Positions 17,901 through 26,287 of a DNA stretch of 64,000 bases are shown here, piece by piece. The notes below the pieces were generated by a model. It saw only the letters and a list, made by a program, of their open reading frames with translations. It was not told the DNA's origin and ran no database searches. The stretch comes from Curtobacterium poinsettiae. Lineage in GTDB: Bacteria; Actinomycetota; Actinomycetes; Actinomycetales; Microbacteriaceae. The position numbers and the translations under genes are program-made. Position 1 is the stretch's first letter, and each line of letters begins with the position of its first letter. The stretch is taken from NCBI RefSeq assembly GCF_025677645.1, contig NZ_CP106879.1:1674001-1738000 (forward strand). The letters run 5' to 3'.

Positions 17901-18327
17901 GTTCGGGCAGATGACGAGCGGGGACGTGCTCATCGCCGACATGTGGTCGACGGGCATGACGACCGACGACCACCCCGTCCGGCACGTGCGCGACCGCCTC
18001 GCCGCCCGCCGGGTGCTCAGCGTGCAGGACACCGCGACCGCCGAGACCGGACGACGGGTCGAGGTCGGCGGGATCGTGACGCACCGGCAGCGTCCGGCGA
18101 CGGCCTCCGGCATCACGTTCCTGAACGTCGAGGACGAGACCGGGCTGGTCAACGTCATCTGCAGCGTCGGGGTCTGGGGACGCTTCCGCCGGGTGGCGCG
18201 GGAGTCCCCGGCGGTGATCGTCCGGGGCATCCTCGAGCGCTCGCCCGACGGGGTGGTCAACCTGGTGGCGGACCGCATCGAGCACCTGTCGCTGTCCGTC
18301 CGCACCCGCTCGCGGGACTTCCAGTGA
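14917..18327 (+). CDS. dnaE2: Error-prone DNA polymerase III alpha subunit DnaE2
   Basis: A 1136-residue DNA polymerase of the DnaE2 class for SOS translesion synthesis. The PHP domain begins near residue 55 (AELHAHSAFSFLDGAS). The palm catalytic acidic motif EPDIDVDFDSD is near 458, and RVARESPAVIVRGILER-type OB-fold sequence is near the C-terminus. It is shorter than replicative DnaE1 (about 1170 residues) and starts with MGYSNPPIPWSQFE, a typical DnaE2 N-terminus. ATG 14917 has AGGAG at 14903-14907. With imuA and imuB it forms the standard mutagenesis cassette, controlled by the LexA boxes at 12364 and 12417. Confidence 0.96.
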   Translation: MGYSNPPIPWSQFERALSDKRSPGTAHDGDGGDSPAWSRKREPYVPSPLDTDGGPVVAYAELHAHSAFSFLDGASQPEHLFEEAARLRLHALALTDHDGFYGAARMAEVAESYPQVGTVFGTELSLGLTEPQNGVPDPEGSHLLLLADGQDGYHRLAGAVTSAHLAAGSEKGSPQYDLDDLAARADGHWRVLTGCRKGSVRQALEQGGESAAETALRVLLDRFGSRNVVVELLDHGDPLDSARNDALAALAAKHALPLVATGNVHYATPDRFPVATALAAVRARRSLDEIDGWLPAADTAHLRSGAEMARRFGRYPGAIERTVELADELGFRLKTVQPGLPDLDVPDGHTAMSWLRELTWTGARRFYPGSADGVDPRKRERIERELSVIEEKNFPGYFLIVRDMVQYARGRGILCQGRGSAANSAVCYLLEITAVDSIRYGLPFERFLSAMRDEEPDIDVDFDSDRREEVIQYVYAKYGRHNAAQVANVITYRPKGAVRDMAKALGHSPGQQDAWSKQVERWGSVTESQDHDIPPAVVGLASDVLGFPRHLGIHSGGMVLTDRPVGEVVPIEHARMDGRTVLQWDKDDCAYMGLVKFDMLGLGMLAALQYSFDLAAEHCGERWEMHSIPKEEQGVYDQLCRADTIGVFQVESRAQMGTLPRLLPRRFYDLVIEVALVRPGPIQGGAVHPYIRRRTGEEPITYMHPALEPVLERTLGVPLFQEQLMQMAIAVGNCSGDDADLLRRAMGSKRGHEKIDRLRDKLYTGMADNGIHGADADAIYAKIQAFANFGFAESHSISFALIVYASAWMRLHYPGAFLAALLRAQPMGFYSPQTLVADARRHGVRVLRPDILRSGVDATLEPLPDGDAPAGDDACLATEQPPVLPFDKALPDDTASHRRDGAFAVRLGLAEVASLSRKSAEKIVAERDANGPFHDMSDLARRVGLTTPQLEALAAADAFAPFDIDRRGAMWSAAQAAAERPDQLPDTQVFVQPPLFGQMTSGDVLIADMWSTGMTTDDHPVRHVRDRLAARRVLSVQDTATAETGRRVEVGGIVTHRQRPATASGITFLNVEDETGLVNVICSVGVWGRFRRVARESPAVIVRGILERSPDGVVNLVADRIEHLSLSVRTRSRDFQ

Positions 18328-18371
18328 GCGGTCGTGCGCGGGCGAGCGGTCGTGCGTGTGGGCGGTCGTGC

Positions 18372-19880
18372 TCAGCGCACCTCGGGCAGGCTGATCGTGA
18401 CCTCGAGTCCACCGGCGGGCACGTTGCGGAGCGACGCCGTGCCTCCCGCCCGTTCCGCCACCGCACGCACGATCGCGAGTCCCAGCCCCGAGCCGCCGGG
18501 CAGGGCGCCGGCACCGGTCGACGGGTCCGGGTTCGGGCGGGACGTCCGGGCCTCGTCCGGACGGGTGAAGCGGTCGAACGCCACCGGGATGAAGGACTCG
18601 GGCACGCCGGGGCCGTCGTCGGTGATCTGCAGCACGCCCTCGCCGCCGGTGCTCCGCCAGGACACGAAGATGCCGCCGCCGCGGGGGAGCGCGGCCACGG
18701 CGTTGCCCGCGATGTTCGTGACGAGCTGGGCCATCCCGCCCGTGTCGATCCGGTACCGCGGTTCGACGGTGCCGCCACCGATGCCCGGGCCGGAACCGCC
18801 GACGGCGACGGGCGGCTCGAGGTCGAAGTCGACGGTGACGTCCTTCGCCGACGCGATGAGCCGGACGCGGTCGACCGCGGCCATCACCTCGTCGCCGAGG
18901 TCCGACCACGCGGTCTCGGGGCGCCGGTCGCCGTCCTGTTCGCGGCGCTCCGACTCCTCGATCCGTGACAGGGCGAGCAGGTCGTTCGCCAGCCGAGACA
19001 ACCGCGCGACGCTGTGCTTCGCGCGTTCGATGTGGGCGGCGAGGGCGGCGGCGTCGTTGCCGTCGAGCGAGGCGAGGTCGAGCTGGGTCGTCAGGATCGC
19101 CAGGGGCGTCCGGAGCTCGTGGCTGGCGTCCGACACCATCTGGCGTTCACGCTCGGTCGCCTGCCGGGTCCGCGCGAGGAAGGCGTTGAGCGTGGTCGCC
19201 AGGGACGCCAGCTCGTCCTGGGCGGGGCCCACCGGCAGTTCGGCACGCTCCGGGGCGACGGAGAGCCGTTCAGCCTCGCGGCGCATCCGGTTCACCGGGC
19301 GCAGCGCGGTGGTCGCGAGCACCCAGGACGCGACACCGAAGGCGAGCAGGATGGCCAGGCCGGTCAGCGACAGGGTCGTCGTGAGGTCGTCGACGACGAT
19401 GGCCTCGGCCTGCGAGTTGCGGGCGGCGACGACGGTCCAGCGGCCGGCCTCGTTGACGGGGTGCTCCACCACGACGCGGTACGCCGAGCCGGATGCCGTG
19501 ATGATCGAGGTGCCGGCCGGGGTAGACCGCAGACTGCCGAGCGCCTGCTCGACACGATCGGGCATCGTCGACAGCACGATCTCGCCGGACGGGGACACGA
19601 CGGCGACGAGCTGCGCGTTGCCCGGCGGCGAGAGGTCGGGGTCGCTGTCGACCTCGAGCGTGGCGACGTACGGGTCGGCATCGGCGTCGAGCAGGGTGCG
19701 GGTCGCGCTCGCGACGACGCTCACCACCTGGAAGCGCATCACCAGGACGAGCAGCAGGATGACGATCGCGGCGATCGCCGTCGAGCCGATCGTGATCCGG
19801 GCGCGCAGCGACAGCCGACGCAGCGGCCGGATCGGACCGCCGCGTCGGCGGTCCGATCGTGGGGCATCGGCCCCGTTCAC
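18372..19880 (-). CDS. Two-component sensor histidine kinase
   Basis: A 502-residue membrane kinase. TM1 lies at about 27-49. An extracytoplasmic sensor (about 50-165) and TM2 (about 170-193) follow, then a HAMP linker (ATTALRPVNRMRREAERL). The HisKA motif is SDASHELRTPLAIL, with His as the phosphorylation site. ATPase boxes are NIAGNAVAAL (N box), DDGPGVP (G1) and GSGLGLAIVRA (G2). The GTG start overlaps the regulator stop by 4 bases (GTGA), so the pair is translationally coupled, with the regulator first. The signal is unknown. Confidence 0.93.
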   Translation of the reverse strand: MNGADAPRSDRRRGGPIRPLRRLSLRARITIGSTAIAAIVILLLVLVMRFQVVSVVASATRTLLDADADPYVATLEVDSDPDLSPPGNAQLVAVVSPSGEIVLSTMPDRVEQALGSLRSTPAGTSIITASGSAYRVVVEHPVNEAGRWTVVAARNSQAEAIVVDDLTTTLSLTGLAILLAFGVASWVLATTALRPVNRMRREAERLSVAPERAELPVGPAQDELASLATTLNAFLARTRQATERERQMVSDASHELRTPLAILTTQLDLASLDGNDAAALAAHIERAKHSVARLSRLANDLLALSRIEESERREQDGDRRPETAWSDLGDEVMAAVDRVRLIASAKDVTVDFDLEPPVAVGGSGPGIGGGTVEPRYRIDTGGMAQLVTNIAGNAVAALPRGGGIFVSWRSTGGEGVLQITDDGPGVPESFIPVAFDRFTRPDEARTSRPNPDPSTGAGALPGGSGLGLAIVRAVAERAGGTASLRNVPAGGLEVTISLPEVR

Positions 19881-20554
19881 GCCCCGAGCAGATCCAGGCG
19901 GTACCCGCGACCGCGGACCGTGGCGATGGCGACGGTTGCCTCGTGCGCGGTGAGCTTCTTGCGGAGGTACGAGATGTACTGCTCGACCACGTTCGGGTCG
20001 ACGTGCTGCGAACCGTCCCAGACCTCTTCGAGTATCTTCGGGCGGTCGACGACACTGCCGGCGGAGCGGGCGAGCAGGCGGAGCAGGGCGAACTCGGTGG
20101 GGCTCACGGCGACGCGCTGTCCCTTGATCGAGATCCGGCGGGCCTCGGAGTCGATGGAGACGTCCCCGACCTCGATCGTGCGGGGCGCCCCGGCGGACTC
20201 GCGACGGCCGAGCGCACGCAGCCGGGCGGTGAGCTCGGCGAAGGCGAAGGGCTTGGTGAGGTAGTCGTCCGCGCCCGCGTCGAGCCCGAACACGCGGTCG
20301 TCGACGGCATCACGCGCGGTCACGAGCAGGATCCGCACGGGGTCCTCGCGCTCACGGATCCGCCGGGCGAGCTCGAAGCCGGACATCCCGGGCATCATCA
20401 CGTCCACGACCGCCAGGTCGAACGCCTGCTCGCCGAGGGCGATGAGCGCCTCGACACCGTTCTCGACCGCCGTGACCCGGTACCCCTCAGCCGCGAGTCC
20501 GCGTTCCATCAGGGCACGCATCTCGTCGTCGTCCTCGACCACCAACAGCCGCAT
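19877..20554 (-). CDS. OmpR/PhoB-type response regulator
   Basis: A 225-residue protein with an N-terminal receiver domain (MRLLVVEDDDEMRAL; phospho-acceptor Asp in DLAVVDVMMPGMSGFELA; Lys in DYLTKPFAFAEL) and a C-terminal winged-helix DNA-binding domain (VSPTEFALLRLLARSAG, ISYLRKKL, GRGYRLD). ATG 20554 is chosen because AGGAGG lies just upstream; a longer frame to 20662 lacks support. It works with the downstream kinase; targets are unknown. Confidence 0.94.
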   Translation of the reverse strand: MRLLVVEDDDEMRALMERGLAAEGYRVTAVENGVEALIALGEQAFDLAVVDVMMPGMSGFELARRIREREDPVRILLVTARDAVDDRVFGLDAGADDYLTKPFAFAELTARLRALGRRESAGAPRTIEVGDVSIDSEARRISIKGQRVAVSPTEFALLRLLARSAGSVVDRPKILEEVWDGSQHVDPNVVEQYISYLRKKLTAHEATVAIATVRGRGYRLDLLGA

Positions 20555-20749
20555 AGTGGACCTCCTCGGACCCATCGTGGCATCGAACCGCCGCGGAGGG
20601 CCGTTCTCCGGGCCCGACTCGCTGAATCTCGTCACAGGACGAGGCAGAACGGTCTGTCCCACGTTCTAGGGACGTGAGTGCCGCTTGCTTCGTTGCTAGG
20701 CTCCGGCAGCGGACAGCGCGACCCGATGCGCCGCCCGCACTGGGGGATC

Positions 20750-21064
20750 ATGAACGACTCGATCGACCACCCGGCCATCGTGCGCCTCCGCGCCGAACTG
20801 GACGCCGCGTGGAAGGGCATCGGCGCGCTCGCGCAGCTGGAGGACGCACCGCGCGACCGCGTGGTCGCGGAACTGCGGACGGCCGTGCCGGACGTGGCGA
20901 GCCGTGCTGCACGCGAGGTCGGCACCGAGGCCGTCGTCGCCGAGATCAGCCGGTACGCCGACGCCGGCATCCCGGGTGCGACCGCGACCGACGTCGTGCC
21001 GACCGCGGTGATCTGGTCGGACGTCGTCCGGACAGCGTCGGAAGCGGCCTGCGCAGCGCGCTGA
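20750..21064 (+). CDS. Hypothetical protein ending in a tandem repeat
   Basis: A 104-residue protein beginning MNDSIDHPAIVRLRAELDAAWKG, mostly Ala/Val/Asp-rich helices without a recognisable domain. It is divergent from the response regulator and convergent with the FUSC gene. The last residues (AACAAR) and the stop lie in the first copy of the 31-bp tandem repeat, so repeat expansion may have altered the C-terminus. The start is uncertain: ATG 20750 has a G-run close by, and ATG 20726 in the same frame is an alternative. Confidence 0.5.
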   Translation: MNDSIDHPAIVRLRAELDAAWKGIGALAQLEDAPRDRVVAELRTAVPDVASRAAREVGTEAVVAEISRYADAGIPGATATDVVPTAVIWSDVVRTASEAACAAR

Positions 21065-21260
21065 AGCGGACCGAGCGGCCTGCGCAGCGCGCTGAAGCGG
21101 ACCGAGCGGCCTGCGCAGCGCGCTGACGTGGACCGAGCGGCCTGCGCAGCGCGCTGGAGCGGACCGAGCGGCCTGCGCAGCGCGCTGGAGCGGACCGAGC
21201 GGCCTGCGCAGCGCGCTGACGCGGACCGAGCGGCCTGCGCAGCGCGCTGGAGCGGCCTGA
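21044..21260. repeat. Seven-copy 31-bp tandem repeat
   Basis: Units begin at 21044, 21075, 21106, 21137, 21168, 21199 and 21230. Each unit starts GCGGCCTGCGCAGCGCGCTG and ends in a variant of AAGCGGACCGA; the final copy ends at 21260, immediately before the FUSC stop codon. Each contains the self-complementary CAGCGCGCTG and TGCGCA. There are no spacers between units, so it is not a CRISPR array. Because 31 is not a multiple of 3, unit gain or loss shifts any overlapping frame. Confidence 0.95.
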
Positions 21261-22373
21261 CTAGTCGTCCTCGCCGAGCAGCTCGCCACGCACCCGTCGG
21301 ATGTCCTCGAGCAGCGCGCCGATGAGCACCCAGTGCCGGGAGTTCGGCCGCACCACCTCGAGCGGCGCGGTGAGCGCCGGCTCCGAGGCCTCCGCCCACG
21401 GCTCGGCGTCCGATCCGAAGGCGACGGCGTCCACCCGGCCGACCCCGGCCACCGGGTCGAGCCGAGTCGACTCGACCCGCGCACCGAGGGTCCGGACGTC
21501 CGCACCGATCCGTGCCACCTCGGTCGCGATGCCGTGCACCACCGGGTCGTCGCGCAGGTCCGGTGCGGTGTTGTCGCGGATCGCCCGGGTCATCCCGGTG
21601 ACACGGGTCACCAGGACGCGCAGGTGGTCGGTGGTCACCACGTCGCGGTCGAGGATCGTCCGGTGCCGGCCGCCGCGCGGGTTCATGGTCAGGGACTCGC
21701 GCGCCGACCCCAGGGACGCCTCGGCCTTGGCGTGCTGCTGCCGCAGTGCACGGGCGGCGACGAGCGCCTCGTCCCATCGCTCGCGGTCCCACCCTTCGGT
21801 CAGGCCGATCGCGATCCGCTCGAACGCCACCGCGGTGTCGCGGGCGAGCCGGGCGACGGCGAGGTGCGCCGGTTCGAGCAGCACGGGCGGCACGATGAGC
21901 GCGTTCACGACCAGGGCGACGACCGCACCGATCACGGTCTCGAGGATCCGGTCGGCGGAGTAGTTCGGCGTCACGACCCCGGCGGTGAGCACGAGCATCC
22001 CGCTGATCCCCACCTGGGTGGCCGAGGTCGGGGTGAGCCGGAGCGCCCAGGCGATGAGGATCGCGAGCACGATGACGAGCAGCACGACGAACACGCCGTC
22101 GCCGAGCAGCAGGTGGAACCCGGTGGCCAGCACGACGCCGATCACGACGCCGGCGCTCCGCTCGAGCCCCTTCACGAACGACTGGTTGATGCTCGGCTGC
22201 ACCACGAGCAGGGCAGCGATCGCCGCGAAGGTGGGGAACGGCCCCTGGATGACCAGGCGGCAGAGGAGCACGGCGGCGACCACCGCGACGGCGGTCTTCA
22301 CGACCTGCAGGAACGGCGTGCGACTGGAGCTGCGGAGGCGCGCGACCGGGTTCACACCGACCACGGTAGCCAC
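21261..22373 (-). CDS. FUSC family (aromatic acid exporter-like) membrane protein
   Basis: About 370 residues with hydrophobic helices in the first half (LQVVKTAVAVVAAVLLCRLV, TFAAIAALLVVQPSINQSFV, AGVVIGVVLATGFHLLLG, VVLLVIVLAILIAWALR and others) and a soluble helical C-terminal half. The QPSINQSFVKGLERSAGVVIG block is the FUSC signature. Members export aromatic acids or similar compounds; the substrate is not known here. The frame extends to 22421, which would overlap the divergent neighbour's reading frame, so GTG 22373 is preferred. The stop abuts the 31-bp repeats. Confidence 0.85.
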   Translation of the reverse strand: MATVVGVNPVARLRSSSRTPFLQVVKTAVAVVAAVLLCRLVIQGPFPTFAAIAALLVVQPSINQSFVKGLERSAGVVIGVVLATGFHLLLGDGVFVVLLVIVLAILIAWALRLTPTSATQVGISGMLVLTAGVVTPNYSADRILETVIGAVVALVVNALIVPPVLLEPAHLAVARLARDTAVAFERIAIGLTEGWDRERWDEALVAARALRQQHAKAEASLGSARESLTMNPRGGRHRTILDRDVVTTDHLRVLVTRVTGMTRAIRDNTAPDLRDDPVVHGIATEVARIGADVRTLGARVESTRLDPVAGVGRVDAVAFGSDAEPWAEASEPALTAPLEVVRPNSRHWVLIGALLEDIRRVRGELLGEDD

Positions 22374-22435
22374 CGGCCCCGCGCCGAGCCGTGCACGAAC
22401 GCGACGAAACCCGCGCGACACGGTTGACTGATGTC

Positions 22436-23680
22436 GTGTGGCCCAACCATGAGCGCGTCATCCCGCAGGCCTTCGCCGGCTCCGGGACCTCGGTGGTGGC
22501 CGCGCGGGCGCACTCCGTCGAGCCCTCGGGCAACGGGTATCTGTACGGCTACGAGGTCGACACGGTGGACCGCAACGGCCAGCGCGCCACGGTGCTGACC
22601 TACGTCGACACCGGCGGCACCCACGACCAGAACAGCGCGATCGTCACCGACCCGGCGACGGGCGAGCCGGTGTCGGTGTGGGCGTACCCGAACGACCCCG
22701 GCCTGCCGGTGCTGCCGCAGGTCACCTACCGCGATGCCGTCGCCGAGCTGCTGACCACGCTCGGCATGCCCGTCACCGACCCCGTGCTCACCGTGGCGGC
22801 GTACCGGCCCGGCAAGCGCGCGGTCGTGCGCGTCGACGCCCCGGAGCGCACGCTGTTCCTGAAGATCGTCCGTCCGCACCGCGTCGCACCGATCGTGCAG
22901 TCGCACGAGCAGTTCGTCGCGGCCGGTCTGCCGGTGCCGCGTGTGCTGTCCAGTCGAGGCGACGGCCTGCTCGTGCTCGAGCGCATCCGCGGCGTGCCCG
23001 CCGGCAGCCGCATCCTCGACATCGCCGACGACCCCCGCTTCGTGGCGTCGCTCGCCGCGCTGAGCGGCCGGGTCGCCAGCGTCCCGATGACCCAGCAGGC
23101 CCGCGCCGACGCGATGGACCACGCGGACTGGCACCGTCGCACGCTCATCGCCGCCCTGCCGCGCGACGCCGAGGAGATCGACCGCCTGTACGACGCCATC
23201 GGTCGCCGCTCCATCGGCTGGTCGAGCTCGACCAAGCAGGTCGTGCACGGCGACCTGCACCTGGAGCAGGTCTTCGTCGACGAGGACGAGCCGTGGCGCA
23301 TCTCCGGGCTGCTCGACATCGACACCGCGGGTTGGGGCTTCCCGGTCCGTGACGTCGGCGCCGTCGTCGCCCACCTCGTCGTCACTGGGCTCTGGCACCG
23401 GTCCCGCGGGGATGCCGAGCGCGGTGCCGCCGCCGAGCGCCTCGCCGACGCGATCGCCCGCGACTGGGTCGCGCGCAACCCGCGCGAGGCCGACCGCATC
23501 GGACCCGCCATCGGCGCCCAGCTGCTCGCCCACGCCGGCGGCCAGGCGACCACCGGCTCCGCCAACGGGATCCAGACCGCCCAGCAGCTCCTCGCCGCGA
23601 CGCAGGCCGCCCTGGCGGACGCGGCCCCGAGCCTCCCGACCGGTGGTTCGACCCGCCCGCGGTCCGCACCGCAGGTCTGA
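22436..23680 (+). CDS. Aminoglycoside phosphotransferase-fold protein
   Basis: About 414 residues. The kinase core is clear: VHGDLHLEQVF near residue 271 carries the catalytic Asp and the following metal-binding position, and GLLDIDTAGWGFPVRDVG contains the second acidic motif. The N-terminal ~100 residues (GYLYGYEVDTVDRNGQ) are a beta-rich region before the kinase fold. Substrates of such proteins range from antibiotics to sugars and maltose; nothing here identifies the substrate. The start is uncertain between 22391 and 22451; GTG 22436 lies 6 bases after TTGACT, a possible leaderless arrangement that recurs before the FKBP gene at 45104. Confidence 0.85.
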   Translation: MWPNHERVIPQAFAGSGTSVVAARAHSVEPSGNGYLYGYEVDTVDRNGQRATVLTYVDTGGTHDQNSAIVTDPATGEPVSVWAYPNDPGLPVLPQVTYRDAVAELLTTLGMPVTDPVLTVAAYRPGKRAVVRVDAPERTLFLKIVRPHRVAPIVQSHEQFVAAGLPVPRVLSSRGDGLLVLERIRGVPAGSRILDIADDPRFVASLAALSGRVASVPMTQQARADAMDHADWHRRTLIAALPRDAEEIDRLYDAIGRRSIGWSSSTKQVVHGDLHLEQVFVDEDEPWRISGLLDIDTAGWGFPVRDVGAVVAHLVVTGLWHRSRGDAERGAAAERLADAIARDWVARNPREADRIGPAIGAQLLAHAGGQATTGSANGIQTAQQLLAATQAALADAAPSLPTGGSTRPRSAPQV

Positions 23681-23692
23681 GACGCGACCGAA

Positions 23693-23738
23693 GGACGGAC
23701 TGGAGGCGCGGGTCCGGCCCGCCACGGGCCTCCCGTCC
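23693..23738. repeat. R-family palindrome, diverged copy
   Basis: GGACGG, then TGGAGGC, pairs with GGCCTCC and CCGTCC. The left arm is diverged (GGAGGCGCG rather than GGAGGCCCG). It lies 13 bases after the phosphotransferase stop. Confidence 0.6.
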
Positions 23739-23850
23739 GCCGTCGCGACGCGCGCGGGCAACGCGCCGGTCGCCTCTGTCGGTGGTCCGGGAGTAAACTG
23801 AGCGCGCACGCACCGCGTTCCCGCGTGCCGCGTCGATTCCGGACGCGGCC

Positions 23851-23868
23851 GTCGATCACTTGATCGAC
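23851..23868. promoter_or_regulatory. Perfect dyad upstream of the helicase
   Basis: GTCGATCA and TGATCGAC are 8-bp arms with a 2-base centre, 52 bases downstream of a TAAACT -10. The symmetry suits a dimeric repressor or a hairpin in the leader. Confidence 0.35.
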
Positions 23869-24132
23869 GCGGGGATCGGGCCGTGACCGCCCCGAGGGGG
23901 CATCACGTGCGTGTGACGACGCCGGATCCCGGCGCGGACCGTCCGAACCTGCTCCCGGCAGGTGCCCGTGTGGAACGGCTCGCGGGAGTCCACCGGACGT
24001 CCCGAAGCGGGGACCGGCGATGCGGTGGGCCACGGTGGCCCGCAGCCGAACCGGAGCCGCGCCAGGCGCCGGTGCAGGACTTCCCGCCCCACGGGCGGAT
24101 CGCCCCGACGTGTGGGCGGAACAGGAGGAGCG

Positions 24133-26259
24133 TTGGCTCGATCAGGCACCCGGCGTGCTGCTGGCGGGACGCGGACCGCGTCACGTCGCACCAGGCCGCT
24201 GGACAACGACGGCGTCATCCCCGTCCTCGCCCGCGCTGTGCGCGAGGTCGAGGCCGCGGCACAGCGCGGACCGCTCAAGGCATCGAACCGGTCGAAGTTC
24301 CAGGCCGTCGCCCTGCTCATGCGCGAAGAGCGCGCGCGGGTGAAGGCCGACACGGAGCTCACCGACGCGCAGCGCGCCGAGCAGCTCAAGCGGCTCGACG
24401 GCGTGGCCACGATCCTGGCGAAGACGGCGGCGCGCGACACCAGCGTCATCCAGCTCCTCGCCGAAGAGGTGCAGGTGTCCGAGGCGACTCGTGCGGTCAA
24501 GCGCGACATGATGATCGCCGGCGGCATGGAACTGCAGCCGGAGGACCTCGTCATCGCCTCCGAGCCGGCCGCGGTGGTCGAGACCCCGGTGCGGGCCGTC
24601 GTGCCGCAGGCGGTCGTGCAGCGCCAGCTGGCGAACCCGTTCATGCCGCCGGACTTCGCCCTCGCCGACCAGCCCGTCGCCCACCCGCGTCGCCTGGCGA
24701 ACTGGGAACTGTTCGGGCCGCTGTTCAAGTCGTTCGAGTACGGCGCGGGCGGGGGAGCGGCGACGATGCCGCTGCCGGAGCCCACGACGCTGCACTCGCG
24801 CTCGGGCACCACGCTCATGAAGCACCAGGCGGAGCTCGTCGCCGCCGCGGCGCAGGGGCACCGCACGTTCCTGCTCGCCGACGAGCCCGGTCTCGGCAAG
24901 ACCGCACAGTCGCTGCTCGCCGCCGATGCCGCGAACGCGTTCCCGTTGCTCGTCGTCGTGCCGAACGTCGTCAAGACGAACTGGGCGCGTGAGGCCGAAC
25001 GCTGGGTGCCGAACCACCGCGCCACGGTGATCCACGGTGACGGCAACGACCTCGACGGGTTCGCCGACATCGTCATCGTGAACTACGAGATCCTCGACCG
25101 GCACGCCGGGTGGCTCGGCAACTTCGGGTTCAAGGGGATGGTCGTCGACGAGGCGCACTTCATCAAGAACAAGGACTCCCAGCGCGCCCGGTTCGTGCTG
25201 CAGATCGCCGAGCGCATCCGGCAGCGCACCGCCGCACCGCTGCTCATGGCGCTGACCGGTACCCCGCTGATCAACTCGGTCGAGGACTTCCGCACCATCT
25301 GGGAGTACCTCGGCTGGATCGACGACAAGAAGCCGCGCGCGAAGCTCATGAACGAGCTCGAGGAGATCGGCCTGACGCCGGCCGACCCCGGGTTCTTCGT
25401 CGAGGCCCGCCGTGCCGTCATCGACCAGGGCATCGTCCGACGCCGCAAGGTCGACGTCGCCGCCGACATCCCCGCCCGCCGGATCGCCGACATCCCCGTC
25501 GAGCTCGACGGTGACGAGGGTCGCTCCATCCGCGACGCCGAGCGCGAGCTCACGGCGAAGCTCGTCCGTCGCTACCACCAGGCGCTCGACGCCCGCACCG
25601 GGCAGGACCCGGTCGTCGGCATCGACCACAAGCTGGTCCGCCAGGTCGCGCGCTGGGAGCTCGAGGACCAGGACGCCTCGTCGACCGGCGAGAACGTGTT
25701 CTCGATGGTCCGCCGCATCGGCCGGGCCAAGGCCCAGCTCGCGGCCGACTACGCGGCACAGCTCGCCTCGAACGTCGGCAAGGTCGTGTTCTTCGCGAAG
25801 CACCTCGACGTGATGGACCAGGCGGAAGAGGTGTTCGCCCGTCGTGGCCTGCGCACCGCCACGATCCGCGGCGACCAGACCCCGACGCAGCGCACGGCCG
25901 AGATCGACTCGTTCGTGAACGATCCCGACGTCGCGGTCATCGTCTGCTCGCTGACCGCGGCCGGTGTCGGTCTGAACCTGCAGGTGTCGTCGAACGTCGT
26001 GCTCGCCGAGCTGTCGTGGACGAGCGCCGAGCAGACCCAGGCGATCGACCGCGTGCACCGCATCGGGCAGGAGGAGCCCGTCACCGCGTGGCGCATCATC
26101 GCCGCGCAGACGATCGACACCAAGATCGCCGAGCTCATCGACTCGAAGGCGTCCCTGGCCGCCCGCGCGCTCGACGGCTCGGACGAAGAGGTCGTCGACT
26201 CCGGTGACATCCAGCTCGACGCGATGGCCGCGCTGCTGACCGAGGCGCTCGGCGGCTAG
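24133..26259 (+). CDS. SNF2-family (DEAD/DEAH) helicase
   Basis: A 708-residue SNF2/HepA-like ATPase. Motif I DEPGLGKTAQS lies near residue 250. Motif II VVDEAHFIKNKD is near 338, MALTGTPLINS is motif III, and VIVCSLTAAGVGLNL and QAIDRVHRIGQ are motifs V and VI. This order resembles SMARCAL1/HepA-type DNA translocases. The N-terminal ~240 residues are helical and unrecognised. The start TTG 24133 is preceded by AGGAGGAG (24123-24130), a strong ribosome binding site. Upstream codons in the same frame translate into Arg-rich sequence without a site. Confidence 0.92.
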   Translation: MARSGTRRAAGGTRTASRRTRPLDNDGVIPVLARAVREVEAAAQRGPLKASNRSKFQAVALLMREERARVKADTELTDAQRAEQLKRLDGVATILAKTAARDTSVIQLLAEEVQVSEATRAVKRDMMIAGGMELQPEDLVIASEPAAVVETPVRAVVPQAVVQRQLANPFMPPDFALADQPVAHPRRLANWELFGPLFKSFEYGAGGGAATMPLPEPTTLHSRSGTTLMKHQAELVAAAAQGHRTFLLADEPGLGKTAQSLLAADAANAFPLLVVVPNVVKTNWAREAERWVPNHRATVIHGDGNDLDGFADIVIVNYEILDRHAGWLGNFGFKGMVVDEAHFIKNKDSQRARFVLQIAERIRQRTAAPLLMALTGTPLINSVEDFRTIWEYLGWIDDKKPRAKLMNELEEIGLTPADPGFFVEARRAVIDQGIVRRRKVDVAADIPARRIADIPVELDGDEGRSIRDAERELTAKLVRRYHQALDARTGQDPVVGIDHKLVRQVARWELEDQDASSTGENVFSMVRRIGRAKAQLAADYAAQLASNVGKVVFFAKHLDVMDQAEEVFARRGLRTATIRGDQTPTQRTAEIDSFVNDPDVAVIVCSLTAAGVGLNLQVSSNVVLAELSWTSAEQTQAIDRVHRIGQEEPVTAWRIIAAQTIDTKIAELIDSKASLAARALDGSDEEVVDSGDIQLDAMAALLTEALGG

Positions 26260-26287
26260 CGCGGGCGCGTCCGGCGCTGCCCGGACA

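Larger units (their letters stand above)
23681..24132. other. Intergenic region with dyads, no convincing gene
   Basis: Between the phosphotransferase and the helicase genes. It holds an R-family palindrome (23693-23738), a -10-like TAAACT (23794-23799), and a dyad GTCGATCA-CT-TGATCGAC (23851-23868). The frame of the helicase is open through much of this region, but the protein there is Arg/Gly-rich and looks like non-coding translation. It may be a long structured leader of the helicase mRNA. Confidence 0.5.

Noticed and set aside
21044..21260. Possible CRISPR array
   Set aside because: The 31-bp units are contiguous with no spacers and no cas genes are nearby; it is a simple tandem repeat.
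23962..24132. Longer N-terminus of the SNF2 helicase
   Set aside because: Arg/Gly-rich translation without a ribosome binding site; the TTG at 24133 has a strong one.
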